From positions 1 to 41,858 of the forward strand of contig SVLM01000016.1 in assembly GCA_015067945.1 (NCBI GenBank): a stretch of DNA of 41,858 bases, read 5' to 3'. The notes below the pieces were generated by a model. It searched no databases and was not told the DNA's origin. It saw nothing but the letters and a program-made list of their open reading frames with translations. The stretch comes from Oscillospiraceae bacterium (GTDB lineage: Bacteria > Bacillota > Clostridia > Oscillospirales > Oscillospiraceae). Position 1 is the stretch's first letter; each line of letters opens with the position of its first letter. Shown here in pieces: positions 1 through 8,152 of this stretch. The translations under genes and the position numbers were made by a program.

Positions 1-54
1 AATTGTGGGCAGTAAGGCAACCATATTGGTGTATCTTCGTTTGCTCATAATTAA

Positions 55-96
55 TCCCCCCTGGTGTAGTTATTATCCTACATCAGGGGGGATTTT
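55..96 (+). terminator. Intrinsic terminator of a gene upstream of the window
   Basis: A 15-bp stem (55-69 with 78-92, one G-T wobble) with an 8-base loop is followed by TTTT. The T-rich side points to the plus strand, so it ends a transcript that begins left of the window. No gene is visible between 1 and 214. Confidence 0.85.
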
Positions 97-164
97 GTCT
101 ATTGTCCGTTTTTACTGGTTCTGTTCATTTTGGCCGGGGTTTTTATATATTCACGATTTGTTTA

Positions 165-193
165 TTGTCAAACAGCAAAATCTTTGCTAAGAT
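165..193 (+). promoter_or_regulatory. Sigma-A-like promoter for the DUF1538/P-II operon
   Basis: TTGTCA (165-170), a 17-bp spacer and TAAGAT (188-193) lie just upstream of the DUF1538 gene and downstream of a strong terminator. The -10 is imperfect. Confidence 0.55.
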
Positions 194-214
194 AAAAGAA
201 AATATGTTAAGTAG

Positions 215-1747
215 GTGTGGCCATTGAAAGAATTGTGGACAAAAATTAAAGAGGCACTGATCTCTGCGTTGCCCATAACAGCAATCGTGTATATTATGTC
301 GCTGACACCGCTGTTTGATTTTTCCGCTGTTGAACTGGTCACCTTTACTGTGGGGGCTGTGATGCTGATACTGGGCATTGGTCTGTTTAACATGGGTGCG
401 GATCTTGCTATGACGCCCATGGGTACCCATGTGGGTTCCGGTCTTTCCAAACAGCGGAAATTGGGACTGTTGCTGGCTGTGTGCTTTGTGCTTGGTATGC
501 TGATTACCATTGCCGAGCCGGATCTGCAGGTGCTTGCCACACAAGTCAGTGCGGTGATGAACGGAACTATCCTGATTTATGCGGTTGGTGCAGGCGTTGG
601 TGCTTTCTTACTGGTAGCAATTCTTCGTATTGTTTTCAAGAAGACCCTGGGCAATATTTTGATGCTGTTTTATATGCTGCTGTTTGCCCTGGCACTTTTG
701 CTGACGGTCAACGGGAATACAGACCTGCTGCCTATGGCCTTTGACTCCGGCGGTGTTACCACCGGCCCGATCACCGTGCCCTTTATTATGGCACTGGGCG
801 TTGGTATTTCCAGCGTTTTGGGTGACCGCAGAAGCAAGGAAAACAGCTTCGGTCTGGTGGCTCTTTGCTCCGTTGGTCCCATCCTTGCGGTGCTGGTGCT
901 TGGTATTTTTTCCTGGAATGATCTTACTTATCAGGTCCCGGATTACACGGTCAGCTCGGATATCCTCGATACATATCTGCACCACCTTGCAGATGAAGCA
1001 GGAAAAGTTGCTATCGCATTGGGCCTGATTGTGGTGTTTTTTGTAATTTGTCAGATTATGTTCCTACGTCTGCCGAAAAAGCGTTTGCTGCGAATCGCCA
1101 TTGGCGTTATCTTTACTTACATTGGTCTTGTTATTTTCCTGACCGGTGTCAATGTTGGCTTTATGCCCATCGGCTATAAGCTTGGCTACCAGCTGGCCAA
1201 GGGCAGTCCATGGTTTTTGACCGGCTTTGGCCTGGTGATGGGTGTTCTGGTGGTGCTGGCTGAGCCTGCTATCCATGTTCTTAACAGTCAGGTTGAGGAG
1301 GTTACCGGTGGTCTGGTGACTCGTAAGGCGATGATCAGCGGCCTTTGCATCGGTGTGGGTGCATCCATCGCACTGTCTGTGGTGCGGATCATCTTCGATT
1401 TCTCCATTGTGTACTATATCATCCCCGGTTACTTCATTTCCTTGGCATTGAGCTTGTTTGTGCCTCCGGTGTACACCGCCATTGCCTTTGACTCCGGCGG
1501 CGTGGCCAGCGGTCCCATGACCTCCGGCTTTATTCTGCCCTTCGCCATCGGTGCCTGCGTCAGTCTGCAAGGTGAGACGGCGGTCTTGCGGGATGCCTTT
1601 GGCGTGGTGGCACTGGTTGCAATGATCCCGCTGATCACCATTCAGCTGCTGGGCTTCCGCTCCATCATGGAGCGACGGGTGAAAGAACGTATTGCTATGA
1701 AGAAGATTCTGGATGCGGATGATCAGCAGATTATCAATTTCATGTAA
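215..1747 (+). CDS. DUF1538 family polytopic membrane protein
   Basis: A 510-residue, very hydrophobic protein with many membrane segments. It consists of two homologous halves: an EPDLQVLA/FDSGGVTTGP motif pair near residues 100 and 175 is repeated as EPAIHVLN/FDSGGVASGP near 349 and 425, with almost the same spacing. This internal duplication and these motifs are typical of DUF1538, a family of unknown function whose architecture resembles an inverted- or tandem-repeat transporter. I chose GTG at 215; TTG at 224 is an alternative and neither has a strong ribosome binding site. The next two genes encode P-II-like proteins, with 16 bp to the first. By analogy with AmtB-GlnK, they may gate this membrane protein. 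The substrate is unknown. Confidence 0.85.
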   Translation: MWPLKELWTKIKEALISALPITAIVYIMSLTPLFDFSAVELVTFTVGAVMLILGIGLFNMGADLAMTPMGTHVGSGLSKQRKLGLLLAVCFVLGMLITIAEPDLQVLATQVSAVMNGTILIYAVGAGVGAFLLVAILRIVFKKTLGNILMLFYMLLFALALLLTVNGNTDLLPMAFDSGGVTTGPITVPFIMALGVGISSVLGDRRSKENSFGLVALCSVGPILAVLVLGIFSWNDLTYQVPDYTVSSDILDTYLHHLADEAGKVAIALGLIVVFFVICQIMFLRLPKKRLLRIAIGVIFTYIGLVIFLTGVNVGFMPIGYKLGYQLAKGSPWFLTGFGLVMGVLVVLAEPAIHVLNSQVEEVTGGLVTRKAMISGLCIGVGASIALSVVRIIFDFSIVYYIIPGYFISLALSLFVPPVYTAIAFDSGGVASGPMTSGFILPFAIGACVSLQGETAVLRDAFGVVALVAMIPLITIQLLGFRSIMERRVKERIAMKKILDADDQQIINFM

Positions 1748-1763
1748 ACAGGAGGGGCTGCAA

Positions 1764-2132
1764 TTGAAGAATACCATAAATGAATCGGCAATCAAGAAGC
1801 TGAAGCTCCTGATTACCGTGGTAGATCGCTCCAAGGGTGAGTTTTATTTGGATGTACTGAGCCAGTTTGATGTTAATTGCCAGATGCTGGTGCACGGCAT
1901 GGGTACAGCGACCTCTGATATTGTGGATATGCTTGGCTTGAATATTCATAAGGCCGTGATTTTGAGTATGGTTCGGGAGGATATGATCGAAACGGTTATG
2001 TCCTGCCTGGATGAAAAGTTTGAAACGATTAAAAACGGCAAGGGAATCGCTTTTGCCGTACCGCTGAGCAGTGTGATTGGTGTAAATCTGTATCAGTTCC
2101 TGAGCAACAACAGACAAGGAAGGGGAGAATGA
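1764..2132 (+). CDS. P-II-like small regulatory protein (first of two)
   Basis: About 122 residues, starting at a TTG codon preceded by GGAGGGG with 6-bp spacing; an upstream in-frame start would overlap the DUF1538 gene. The pattern is that of the P-II/GlnB ferredoxin-like fold: a KLKLLITVVDRSKGEF first strand, a middle GMGTATSDIVDMLGL segment where P-II proteins carry the T-loop, and a C-terminal KGIAFAVPLSS strand. The T-loop tyrosine that is uridylylated in enteric GlnB is not evident. The gene lies between a DUF1538 membrane protein and a second P-II-like gene, which it overlaps by 4 bp. A role as ligand-sensing regulator of the membrane protein is inferred. Confidence 0.75.
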   Translation: MKNTINESAIKKLKLLITVVDRSKGEFYLDVLSQFDVNCQMLVHGMGTATSDIVDMLGLNIHKAVILSMVREDMIETVMSCLDEKFETIKNGKGIAFAVPLSSVIGVNLYQFLSNNRQGRGE

Positions 2133-2476
2133 CCGTGACTACAAATAATCATGAGGTGATTTTCGCTATTGTAAACTCCGGCTTTGCGGAGGATGTAATG
2201 GAAATTGCCCGGGAGCAGGGGGCCCGTGGCGGCACGATTCTGAATGCCCGCGGCGTAGCCAGAGAAGAGGCGGCTGCCTTCTTCGGCATTACCATCCATG
2301 CGGAAAAAGAAATTTTGATGATGGTCGTGGAGAAGGATATCCGTGATAATGTCCTCAATGCCATCTATAGGGAAATGGGCATGGCGAAGGCCGCTCAGGG
2401 CATCGCTTTCTCTCTGCCGGTATCGGATGTTGCTGGCCTGGCACAGAAGATCGAACCGGAGAAAAAGGAAGACTAA
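2129..2476 (+). CDS. P-II-like small regulatory protein (second of two)
   Basis: A 115-residue protein starting at an ATG inside an ATGA overlap with the preceding gene, with AAGGAAGGGGAG just upstream; GTG at 2135 is also possible. It has the P-II pattern: an EVIFAIVNSGFAEDVMEIA first strand and helix, a GGTILNARGVAREE loop region that matches P-II family T-loop flanks better than its neighbour does, and QGIAFSLPVSDVAGL at the C-terminal strand. The two P-II-like proteins are clearly diverged from one another, which suggests a heteromeric trimer or two separate sensors for the DUF1538 protein. Ligand and modification are unknown. Confidence 0.78.
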   Translation: MTVTTNNHEVIFAIVNSGFAEDVMEIAREQGARGGTILNARGVAREEAAAFFGITIHAEKEILMMVVEKDIRDNVLNAIYREMGMAKAAQGIAFSLPVSDVAGLAQKIEPEKKED

Positions 2477-2485
2477 ACGAATACT

Positions 2486-2532
2486 TGTCATCCTGAGCGA
2501 AGCAGCCATCGGCTGCGAAGCCGAAGGATCCG
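2486..2532. repeat. REP-like short interspersed palindromic repeat
   Basis: The stretch has the form GTCATCCTGAGCGAAG, a GCAGCC-ATC-GGCTGC hairpin (2502-2516), then GCCGAAGGATCC. I recognise this as one version of a short repeat scattered between genes in many bacterial genomes. Only one copy is visible here. Confidence 0.5.
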
Positions 2533-2550
2533 TTCAGTTCTAAAATAAAA

Positions 2551-2576
2551 GCACCGCTCCAAGAGCGGTGCTTTTT
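2551..2576. terminator. Bidirectional terminator between the P-II operon and rnpB
   Basis: An 8-bp stem GCACCGCT/AGCGGTGC with a 5-base loop has TTTTT on the plus side and AAAA before it, which reads TTTT on the minus strand. It can end both the P-II-like operon and the convergent RNase P RNA transcript. Confidence 0.9.
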
Positions 2577-2581
2577 GCTGC

Positions 2582-3041
2582 GACGCAGGTCTATAAGCCG
2601 GGTTCTGTCTTGACAGCCATCTATCTAGACTTGCGATTGCTCGCAAGTTCCAGCCGCCTCCCCGGAACGGTCGGGCAGACCTTGTGTTCCTCCACGGCGT
2701 TGCTTCGGGATAGAGTTTACATCGTAAAACCTATGTTACCATAGGCCGGGTGGGCTCTTACCCCACCTTTTCACCCTTACATCGTCAATTCACGCATACT
2801 AACTTTCGTTTTATCGCAAGCGATAAAACTCACACAGTATGCGGAATCTCCTCTTCACCATAAAACCCGCTTGCGCTGAGCTTTTATGGGGGCCCCATTT
2901 GGGGGGATGCGGTATATCTCTGTTGCACTTGTCCTGAGGTCACCCTCGGCGGGCGTTACCCGTTATCCTTGCCCTGTGAAGCCCGGACTTTCCTCACCTG
3001 CGGCGTTTCCGCCTGCAGCCGCGGCTGTCCAACCTGGTTGC
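2582..3041 (-). ncRNA. rnpB: RNase P RNA, bacterial class A type
   Basis: On the minus strand the sequence holds the conserved 5' core GAGGAAAGTCCGGGC, the AGTGCAACAGAGA region and the 3' core CAGAACCCGGCTTATAGACC, in the order and spacing of RNase P RNA, the ribozyme that matures tRNA 5' ends. A short P1 helix (CAGGTT with GACCTG) joins the ends. The 5' end is placed about 7 bases after a near-consensus promoter; the 3' end is approximate, just before the bidirectional terminator. At roughly 460 bases it is somewhat long, because AT-rich extended hairpins lie within it (about 2795-2835 and 2860-2890). Confidence 0.93.
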
Positions 3042-3047
3042 TCAGTT

Positions 3048-3076
3048 ATTGTACTGCATGAAAAGGGAAAAGTCAA
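3048..3076 (-). promoter_or_regulatory. rnpB promoter
   Basis: Read on the minus strand: TTGACT (3076-3071), a 17-bp spacer and TACAAT (3053-3048). It places the RNase P RNA start near 3041. Confidence 0.85.
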
Positions 3077-3081
3077 ATGTC

Positions 3082-3110
3082 TTGCAAAATTGTTCAGAAG
3101 AGGATATACT
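3082..3110 (+). promoter_or_regulatory. murD operon promoter
   Basis: TTGCAA (3082-3087), a 17-bp spacer and TATACT (3105-3110), about 44 bp before murD. It diverges from the rnpB promoter, with only 5 bp between the two -35 boxes. Confidence 0.75.
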
Positions 3111-3153
3111 ATATATATGAAGAAACAAATCACCGGGAATTTGAGGTGTTACT

Positions 3154-4515
3154 ATGGCAATGCAATTTGAGGAATTCTTTACCTCTTTGAAAAATAAAAA
3201 GATCGCCGTACTTGGTCTTGGCGTCAGTAACCGTCCCCTTGTGCGGCTTCTGCTGGAATTTGGCTGTGATGTTACCGGCTGCGACCGCACCGACCGGGAA
3301 AAGCTGGATGAAGAGGTGCTGGAACTGGAGCGGCAGGGCTGCAAGCTTCGCCTTGGCGAAGGCTACCTGGATGATCTGAATGCGGATGTGGTATTCCGTA
3401 CCCCCGGTATGCATCCCGGCAACCCTGCACTGGTGGCCCTTCGTGATCGGGGAGCAGAGGTAACCAGCGAAATGGAAGTGTTCTTTGCGGTCTGTCCTTG
3501 CAGAATTCTGGCGGTCACTGGCTCTGACGGTAAGACGACTACCACAACCTTGATCTCTGAAATGCTGAAAGCAGAAGGAAAAACCGTGTGGCTGGGCGGC
3601 AATATCGGCACACCCTTGTTGCCTTTGGTACGGCAAATGCGTGAAAATGACTTTGCCGTGGTGGAGCTGAGTTCTTTCCAGCTGATGGATATGACCCGCA
3701 GCCCCAGCGTGGCCGTGGTGACGAATCTTTCGCCCAACCATCTGGATGTCCACAAGGATATGGACGAATATGTGGATGCGAAGAAAAACATTTTCCGCTT
3801 TCAAAATGCAGAGGGAAAGTTGATTCTCAATGCAGACAATGCCTTAACTGCAGCGATGACCGGCAACGGAACAACCAAATTTTTCTCCCGGCAGGGCAGT
3901 GGGGATGCCTGTGTTGAAAACGGTTTCATTTGCCGCGGTGGTCAGCAGGTCGTCAATACGGATGATATTGCCATCCCTGGCGTTCACAATATAGAGAATT
4001 ACATGGCCGCCATTTTGGCGGTGGAGGGTCTTGTCAGCGATGATACCATTCGCCGTGTTGCCGAAACCTTTGGCGGTGTGGAGCACCGCATCGAGTTGGT
4101 TCGTGTAAAGGACGGCGTGCGTTTTTATAACGATTCCATCGCCTCTTCTCCCAGCCGTACCATTGCCGGTCTGCACAGCTTTTCGGAAAAGGTGATCCTC
4201 ATCGCAGGCGGTTATGACAAGCATATTCCCTTCGATGTTTTAGGTCCGGAAATTTGTAAACACGTCAAAAAACTGTATCTTAACGGAGCGACCGCTCTGC
4301 AGATTCGTGCGTCTGTGGAGAACACACCGGACTACCGTCCCGGCTATCCGGAGATTGTGGATTGCGGTGATTTCGCATCCGCCGTCCATGCTGCGGCAGC
4401 CGGTGCAACGAGCGGTGATGTGGTGCTGATGAGCCCGGCATGTGCTGCCTTTGATCAGTTCAAAAACTTCATGGTTCGAGGTAATTTCTACAAAAAACTT
4501 GTAATGGAGCTGTAA
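3154..4515 (+). CDS. murD: UDP-N-acetylmuramoyl-L-alanine--D-glutamate ligase
   Basis: A 453-residue cytosolic Mur ligase that adds D-glutamate to UDP-MurNAc-L-Ala in peptidoglycan precursor synthesis, using ATP. An N-terminal nucleotide-sugar domain (VLGLGVSNRPLVRLL) is followed by the ATP-binding loop GSDGKTTTTTL near residues 121-131, the central NLSPNHLDVH segment and the C-terminal domain with an AGGYDK motif. The C-terminal MSPACAAFDQFKNF is typical of MurD. Length is normal for the family. ATG at 3154 has GAGGTG 5 bp upstream. ispD follows after 4 bp, so precursor and isoprenoid (lipid carrier) synthesis share a transcript. Confidence 0.95.
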   Translation: MAMQFEEFFTSLKNKKIAVLGLGVSNRPLVRLLLEFGCDVTGCDRTDREKLDEEVLELERQGCKLRLGEGYLDDLNADVVFRTPGMHPGNPALVALRDRGAEVTSEMEVFFAVCPCRILAVTGSDGKTTTTTLISEMLKAEGKTVWLGGNIGTPLLPLVRQMRENDFAVVELSSFQLMDMTRSPSVAVVTNLSPNHLDVHKDMDEYVDAKKNIFRFQNAEGKLILNADNALTAAMTGNGTTKFFSRQGSGDACVENGFICRGGQQVVNTDDIAIPGVHNIENYMAAILAVEGLVSDDTIRRVAETFGGVEHRIELVRVKDGVRFYNDSIASSPSRTIAGLHSFSEKVILIAGGYDKHIPFDVLGPEICKHVKKLYLNGATALQIRASVENTPDYRPGYPEIVDCGDFASAVHAAAAGATSGDVVLMSPACAAFDQFKNFMVRGNFYKKLVMEL

Positions 4516-4519
4516 AATA

Positions 4520-5242
4520 ATGGATATTTCCAAATTTACAAAAGTTGCGAGAAGGCTTCTTCCGCTGCAGCCCTGCGGTGCGGTTATCGTGGCCGCAGGC
4601 ACATCCTCCCGGATGGGCGGCATCGATAAGGTCATGGCATCGCTGAAGGGCGAATCTATGATTGTCCGCACTGTGCGTACATTTCAAAATTGCGAGGTCA
4701 TTCGTGAGATCGTGATCGTGACCCGTTCCGACCTGCTGGTTCCCATCATGGATCTGTGCCACGGTTTCGATAAGGTCCGGGCCGTTATTGTCGGTGGCGA
4801 TACCCGTGCAGACTCCGTCAAGCGTGGCTTGGGTGTCCTTTCCGAAAATATCAAGCTGGCTGCCATTCAGGACGGTGCTCGTCCTCTGGTTACCGATGCG
4901 GTCATTGACCGAACGGTTCGCTGTGCCAATTCCTACGGAGCAGCCGCTCCGGCCATTCCCGTCAAGGATACCATTAAGCTTGTCAAAGGCGGTATTGTGG
5001 AGCACACTCCGGACCGCGGTGCATTAAAGGCTGTGCAGACGCCCCAGGTTTTTGACCGGGAGCTGCTGCAATGTGCCCTGAAGAAGGCGGAAAATGAAGG
5101 AGCAGCGATTACGGACGATTGTTCCGCTGTGGAACTGCTTGGTATGTCTGTGCGAATCGTGGAGGGTGATGAACGGAATATCAAAATCACTACCCCTATG
5201 GACTTGAAAATCGCAGAAATGCTGCTGGAGGAAATGCAATGA
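4520..5242 (+). CDS. ispD: 2-C-methyl-D-erythritol 4-phosphate cytidylyltransferase
   Basis: A 240-residue enzyme that transfers CMP to MEP, the third step of the non-mevalonate isoprenoid pathway. The nucleotide-binding motif [14 protein letters not shown] comes after about 20 extra N-terminal residues. [10 protein letters not shown], the conserved IPVKDTIK segment and AVQTPQVF match the family. The C-terminal [14 protein letters not shown] motif is also characteristic. The gene overlaps ispF by 4 bp (ATGA), and ispD-ispF pairing is common. A shorter start that removes the extension cannot be excluded. Confidence 0.95.
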   Translation: MDISKFTKVARRLLPLQPCGAVIVAAGTSSRMGGIDKVMASLKGESMIVRTVRTFQNCEVIREIVIVTRSDLLVPIMDLCHGFDKVRAVIVGGDTRADSVKRGLGVLSENIKLAAIQDGARPLVTDAVIDRTVRCANSYGAAAPAIPVKDTIKLVKGGIVEHTPDRGALKAVQTPQVFDRELLQCALKKAENEGAAITDDCSAVELLGMSVRIVEGDERNIKITTPMDLKIAEMLLEEMQ

Positions 5243-5709
5243 GAATCGGACACGGTTATGATGTACACCGCCTGGTCGAGGGGCGTAAGCTGATCCTTGG
5301 CGGTGTGGCAATCGATTATTCTTTGGGTCTTTTGGGACATTCCGATGCGGATGTGCTTCTGCACGCGGTGTCTGATGCACTGCTGGGAGCTGCGGGCCTG
5401 CGGGATATCGGCTACCATTTTCCGGACACGGATCCCCGCTTCAAGGATGCGGATTCTCTGGAACTGCTGCGGATCGTGGGACAGAAGGTGGCAGCAGCCG
5501 GTTACCGGGTTAGTAACATTGATGTAACTATGATCGCTCAGGCCCCAAAGCTGAAGCCTCATATTGAAGCCATGCAGGCCAACATCGCTGAGGCACTTGC
5601 TCTGGATGTGAGCCGGGTCAATGTGAAGGCTACCACGGAAGAAAAGCTGGGCTTTACCGGCAGCGGAGAAGCCATGGCCTGCCATGCGGTCTGCCTTTTA
5701 GACGAATAA
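5239..5709 (+). CDS. ispF: 2-C-methyl-D-erythritol 2,4-cyclodiphosphate synthase
   Basis: A 156-residue enzyme that cyclises CDP-ME 2-phosphate to MEcPP. The metal ligands lie in [12 protein letters not shown] (D and H of DVH) at the N-terminus, and a second histidine lies in the [13 protein letters not shown] segment. FPDTDPRFK and the C-terminal [16 protein letters not shown] complete the family signature. It is translationally coupled to ispD through ATGA and followed by an intrinsic terminator, so it is the last gene of the murD operon. Confidence 0.96.
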   Translation: MRIGHGYDVHRLVEGRKLILGGVAIDYSLGLLGHSDADVLLHAVSDALLGAAGLRDIGYHFPDTDPRFKDADSLELLRIVGQKVAAAGYRVSNIDVTMIAQAPKLKPHIEAMQANIAEALALDVSRVNVKATTEEKLGFTGSGEAMACHAVCLLDE

Positions 5710-5720
5710 CGACAGCGAAA

Positions 5721-5746
5721 AAGTCGCCCACGGGCGACTTTTTTGT
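5721..5746 (+). terminator. Terminator of murD-ispD-ispF
   Basis: An 8-bp stem, AAGTCGCC (5721-5728) with GGCGACTT (5733-5740), a 4-base loop and a following TTTTG run, 11 bp after the ispF stop. Confidence 0.9.
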
Positions 5747-5806
5747 TTTATCAAGGGGCGAACCATGTCGATAAATGCTGCATAAATTGGCACAGGAGGG
5801 GATGGT

Positions 5807-6061
5807 ATGAAGCAATCCTATATCACATTCCGCAGCGTGACTTTTGCACAAAAAGCGGAACGGATACTGAAGAAAGCCGGTCTGGAATGTACCTTGCAGC
5901 GTACGCCAAAGGAGCTGTCCCAGCGTGGCTGCGGCTATTGTTTGGGAATGCGGCCGGGCCAGGTGATCCGGGCAGCCCAGCTACTGAATAGAGAAAACGT
6001 GGACTACGGAAAGCTGTATGCCGTAAATCCGGAGGGGGGATATGAGGAGATCCGCATATGA
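5807..6061 (+). CDS. DUF3343 family protein (putative Se/S carrier-like)
   Basis: An 84-residue protein with the DUF3343 pattern: an N-terminal YITFRSVTFAQKAERILKK segment, then TPKELSQRGCGYCLGM with two cysteines in a GCGYC motif near residues 45-48. ATG at 5807 has AGGAGGGG upstream. It overlaps the next gene, a cysteine desulfurase-like enzyme, by 4 bp. DUF3343 proteins are known to occur beside this desulfurase subfamily, often in genomes with selenium-dependent molybdenum hydroxylases. A role in handing sulfur or selenium from the neighbour through the GCGYC cysteines is inference. Confidence 0.8.
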   Translation: MKQSYITFRSVTFAQKAERILKKAGLECTLQRTPKELSQRGCGYCLGMRPGQVIRAAQLLNRENVDYGKLYAVNPEGGYEEIRI

Positions 6062-7167
6062 TTTATCTGGATAACGGAGCCACCAGTCTGCATAAACCCC
6101 AAGAGGTGCACCGGGCCGTGGCAAACACATTGCGGTATTGTGCAAATCCGGGACGGGGCGGTCACGAAGCGGCAATGGCGGCTTCCCGGCAGGTGTTTGC
6201 TTGCCGGGAAGAAGCGTCCCGTTTGTTTCGTTGTCCGGCAGAGCGGGTGGTTATGACTACGAACTGCACCCATGGCCTTAACATCGCCATCAACAGCCTG
6301 ATACCGCCAGACAGCCGGGTGGTGATTTCCGGCTTTGAGCATAATGCGGTGACACGGCCGCTGCATGCCCGCCGGACGAAAATCCGGGTGGCCGGCCGGC
6401 GGCTGTTCGATTGGGAGGATATGCTGGAATCCTTTGAAAAGGCTTTGAAAAGCGGTGTGGACGCGGCAGTTTTTACCCACGTTTCCAACGTTTTTGGCTA
6501 TATTCTCCCGGTGGAGGAAATGGCGGCTCTGTGCCGGCATTACGGAGTGCCCTTTATTCTGGACGCAGCACAATCCGCGGGTGTTTTGTCGGTGGATATG
6601 GAAGCGTTGGGGGCGGCTTTTATTGCAATGCCCGGTCATAAGGGGCTGCTGGGCCCCCAGGGGACGGGGCTGCTGCTCTGCGGTCATGAGCCAAGACCGC
6701 TTCTGTTCGGCGGCACCGGCAGCGAATCCTTAAGCCAAAGTATGCCCTCGTATCTGCCGGACAGTCTGGAAGCCGGGACGCTGAATGTGCCGGGCATTGC
6801 CGGCCTGGCGGCTGGTCTGCGATATGTCCGAAGCCGGGGAATCGACAAGATTTTTCAGCAGGAACACCGGGCTATGACCCGGGCAGCTGCCGATTTGCAG
6901 GCGTTAGGTTTCCATCCCTTTGTCGGTGAACACCAAGCAGCCACTGTATCCTTCATGCCGGAAACGGACTGCGAGCAAGCTGCCAAAATGCTTGCGGAGC
7001 AGGGGATTGCGGTACGTGCCGGACTTCACTGTGCACCTCTGGCTCACGAGAGTGCAGGGACACTGGAAACGGGTACTGTGCGTATCAGTTTCGGACACGA
7101 TGCCAATCCTGGCCAGAATGCCCATTTGCGTAGGGCTTTGGCGAAAATAATCCCCGTCAAAGGATAA
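6058..7167 (+). CDS. Cysteine desulfurase family PLP enzyme (class V aminotransferase)
   Basis: A 369-residue enzyme. The N-terminal MIYLDNGATSLHKP is the standard class V start. PGHKGLLGPQGTGLL near residues 194-208 contains the lysine expected to bind PLP, and GLHCAPLAHESAGT near residue 325 carries the cysteine expected to hold the persulfide. This looks like the EF2568-type desulfurase subfamily rather than IscS or housekeeping SufS; no SufU, SufB or IscU lies nearby. It overlaps the DUF3343 gene, so the two probably act together. Its true product (sulfur or selenium transfer) cannot be told from sequence. Confidence 0.85.
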   Translation: MIYLDNGATSLHKPQEVHRAVANTLRYCANPGRGGHEAAMAASRQVFACREEASRLFRCPAERVVMTTNCTHGLNIAINSLIPPDSRVVISGFEHNAVTRPLHARRTKIRVAGRRLFDWEDMLESFEKALKSGVDAAVFTHVSNVFGYILPVEEMAALCRHYGVPFILDAAQSAGVLSVDMEALGAAFIAMPGHKGLLGPQGTGLLLCGHEPRPLLFGGTGSESLSQSMPSYLPDSLEAGTLNVPGIAGLAAGLRYVRSRGIDKIFQQEHRAMTRAAADLQALGFHPFVGEHQAATVSFMPETDCEQAAKMLAEQGIAVRAGLHCAPLAHESAGTLETGTVRISFGHDANPGQNAHLRRALAKIIPVKG

Positions 7168-7185
7168 AAAATTTCTGTTTTTCTA

Positions 7186-7214
7186 TTGCTATTACTGCGT
7201 AAATCCGCTATAAT
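7186..7214 (+). promoter_or_regulatory. Promoter of the cdaA operon
   Basis: TTGCTA (7186-7191), 17-bp spacer, TATAAT (7209-7214). It leaves a leader of about 75 bases before cdaA. Confidence 0.8.
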
Positions 7215-7294
7215 AATACGGATAATAGGCTAGTTATGCGATGTACGCGAAATTGGACGCGTTTACGATAGAAAACAGTGAAGGGGACAGGGCT

Positions 7295-8152
7295 ATGAAC
7301 GTTATTGAAGATATGCTGCAGCAAGTGACGAAAATGCAATGGTCGGACTATTTGGACATTGTGATTGTGGCGTTTTTGCTGTACAAACTTTTGCCGCTGA
7401 TCCGCAGCACCGGTGCAATGCGTATTGCCAAGACCATTGTGGTCATCATTGTGCTGGCGTGGGTCACGGGTCTTCTGGAGTTGTATGCGATCAGCTATAT
7501 CCTGAACCAATTCCTGCAAATTGGTGTAATTGCCGTGGTGATTCTGTTCCAGCCGGAAATCCGCAGAACACTGGATCACCTTGGCAGCATGAAGATCAAG
7601 AAGTTCTTTGGCACAGATCGGGCAGAACCGGAGATGGCACCTGTCGTAGCCCAAACCGTTAAGGCTTGCGAAGTGATGAGCCGCGAAAAGGTGGGTGCTC
7701 TGATCGTCTTCGCCCGTGATAACCGGCTGGATGAATATTTCAAGACCGGTACCATGATCGATGCACAGGTTTCAGAGCAGCTGCTGCGAAATGTATTTTT
7801 CCCCAAGGCTGCCCTGCACGACGGCGCTATGATCATCCGGGATGGCCGTGTGGCGGCAGCAGGCTGTGTGCTGCCCCTGTCTGACAGTAACCGGCTCAAC
7901 GCCGACCTGGGTACCCGGCACCGTGCCGGTGTGGGTATGAGTGAGGTGTCCGATGCGGTGGTTGTGATCGTGTCCGAAGAGACCGGTACGATCTCCGTTG
8001 CTCTGGGTGGTATGCTGAAGCGGCATTTGGCACCCCAGACGCTGGAGCGGCTGCTGCTGCATGAACTGTGTCCTGAACAGGAGCAGCGTCCGGACAATCT
8101 GTCTGAGCGTCTGCGGCAGAAATTGCAGAAGAGTAAGGAGGAACGCAAATGA
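7295..8152 (+). CDS. cdaA: Diadenylate cyclase CdaA (c-di-AMP synthase)
   Basis: A 285-residue membrane enzyme that makes c-di-AMP from two ATP. Three hydrophobic segments in the first 100 residues (for example VIVAFLLYKLLPL) precede the DisA_N-type catalytic domain. The catalytic motifs are seen as LHDGAMII near residue 175 and TRHRAGVGMSE near 207. I chose ATG at 7295 because GAAGGGGAC lies just before it and the protein then starts like CdaA; an in-frame ATG at 7241 would add 18 residues. cdaR overlaps by 4 bp. c-di-AMP controls potassium and osmolyte balance and cell-wall homeostasis. Confidence 0.95.
   Translation: MNVIEDMLQQVTKMQWSDYLDIVIVAFLLYKLLPLIRSTGAMRIAKTIVVIIVLAWVTGLLELYAISYILNQFLQIGVIAVVILFQPEIRRTLDHLGSMKIKKFFGTDRAEPEMAPVVAQTVKACEVMSREKVGALIVFARDNRLDEYFKTGTMIDAQVSEQLLRNVFFPKAALHDGAMIIRDGRVAAAGCVLPLSDSNRLNADLGTRHRAGVGMSEVSDAVVVIVSEETGTISVALGGMLKRHLAPQTLERLLLHELCPEQEQRPDNLSERLRQKLQKSKEERK

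Noticed and set aside
2886..3170. Small open frame over the RNase P RNA
   Set aside because: The sequence is explained by conserved RNase P RNA elements on the minus strand, and the frame has no ribosome binding site.
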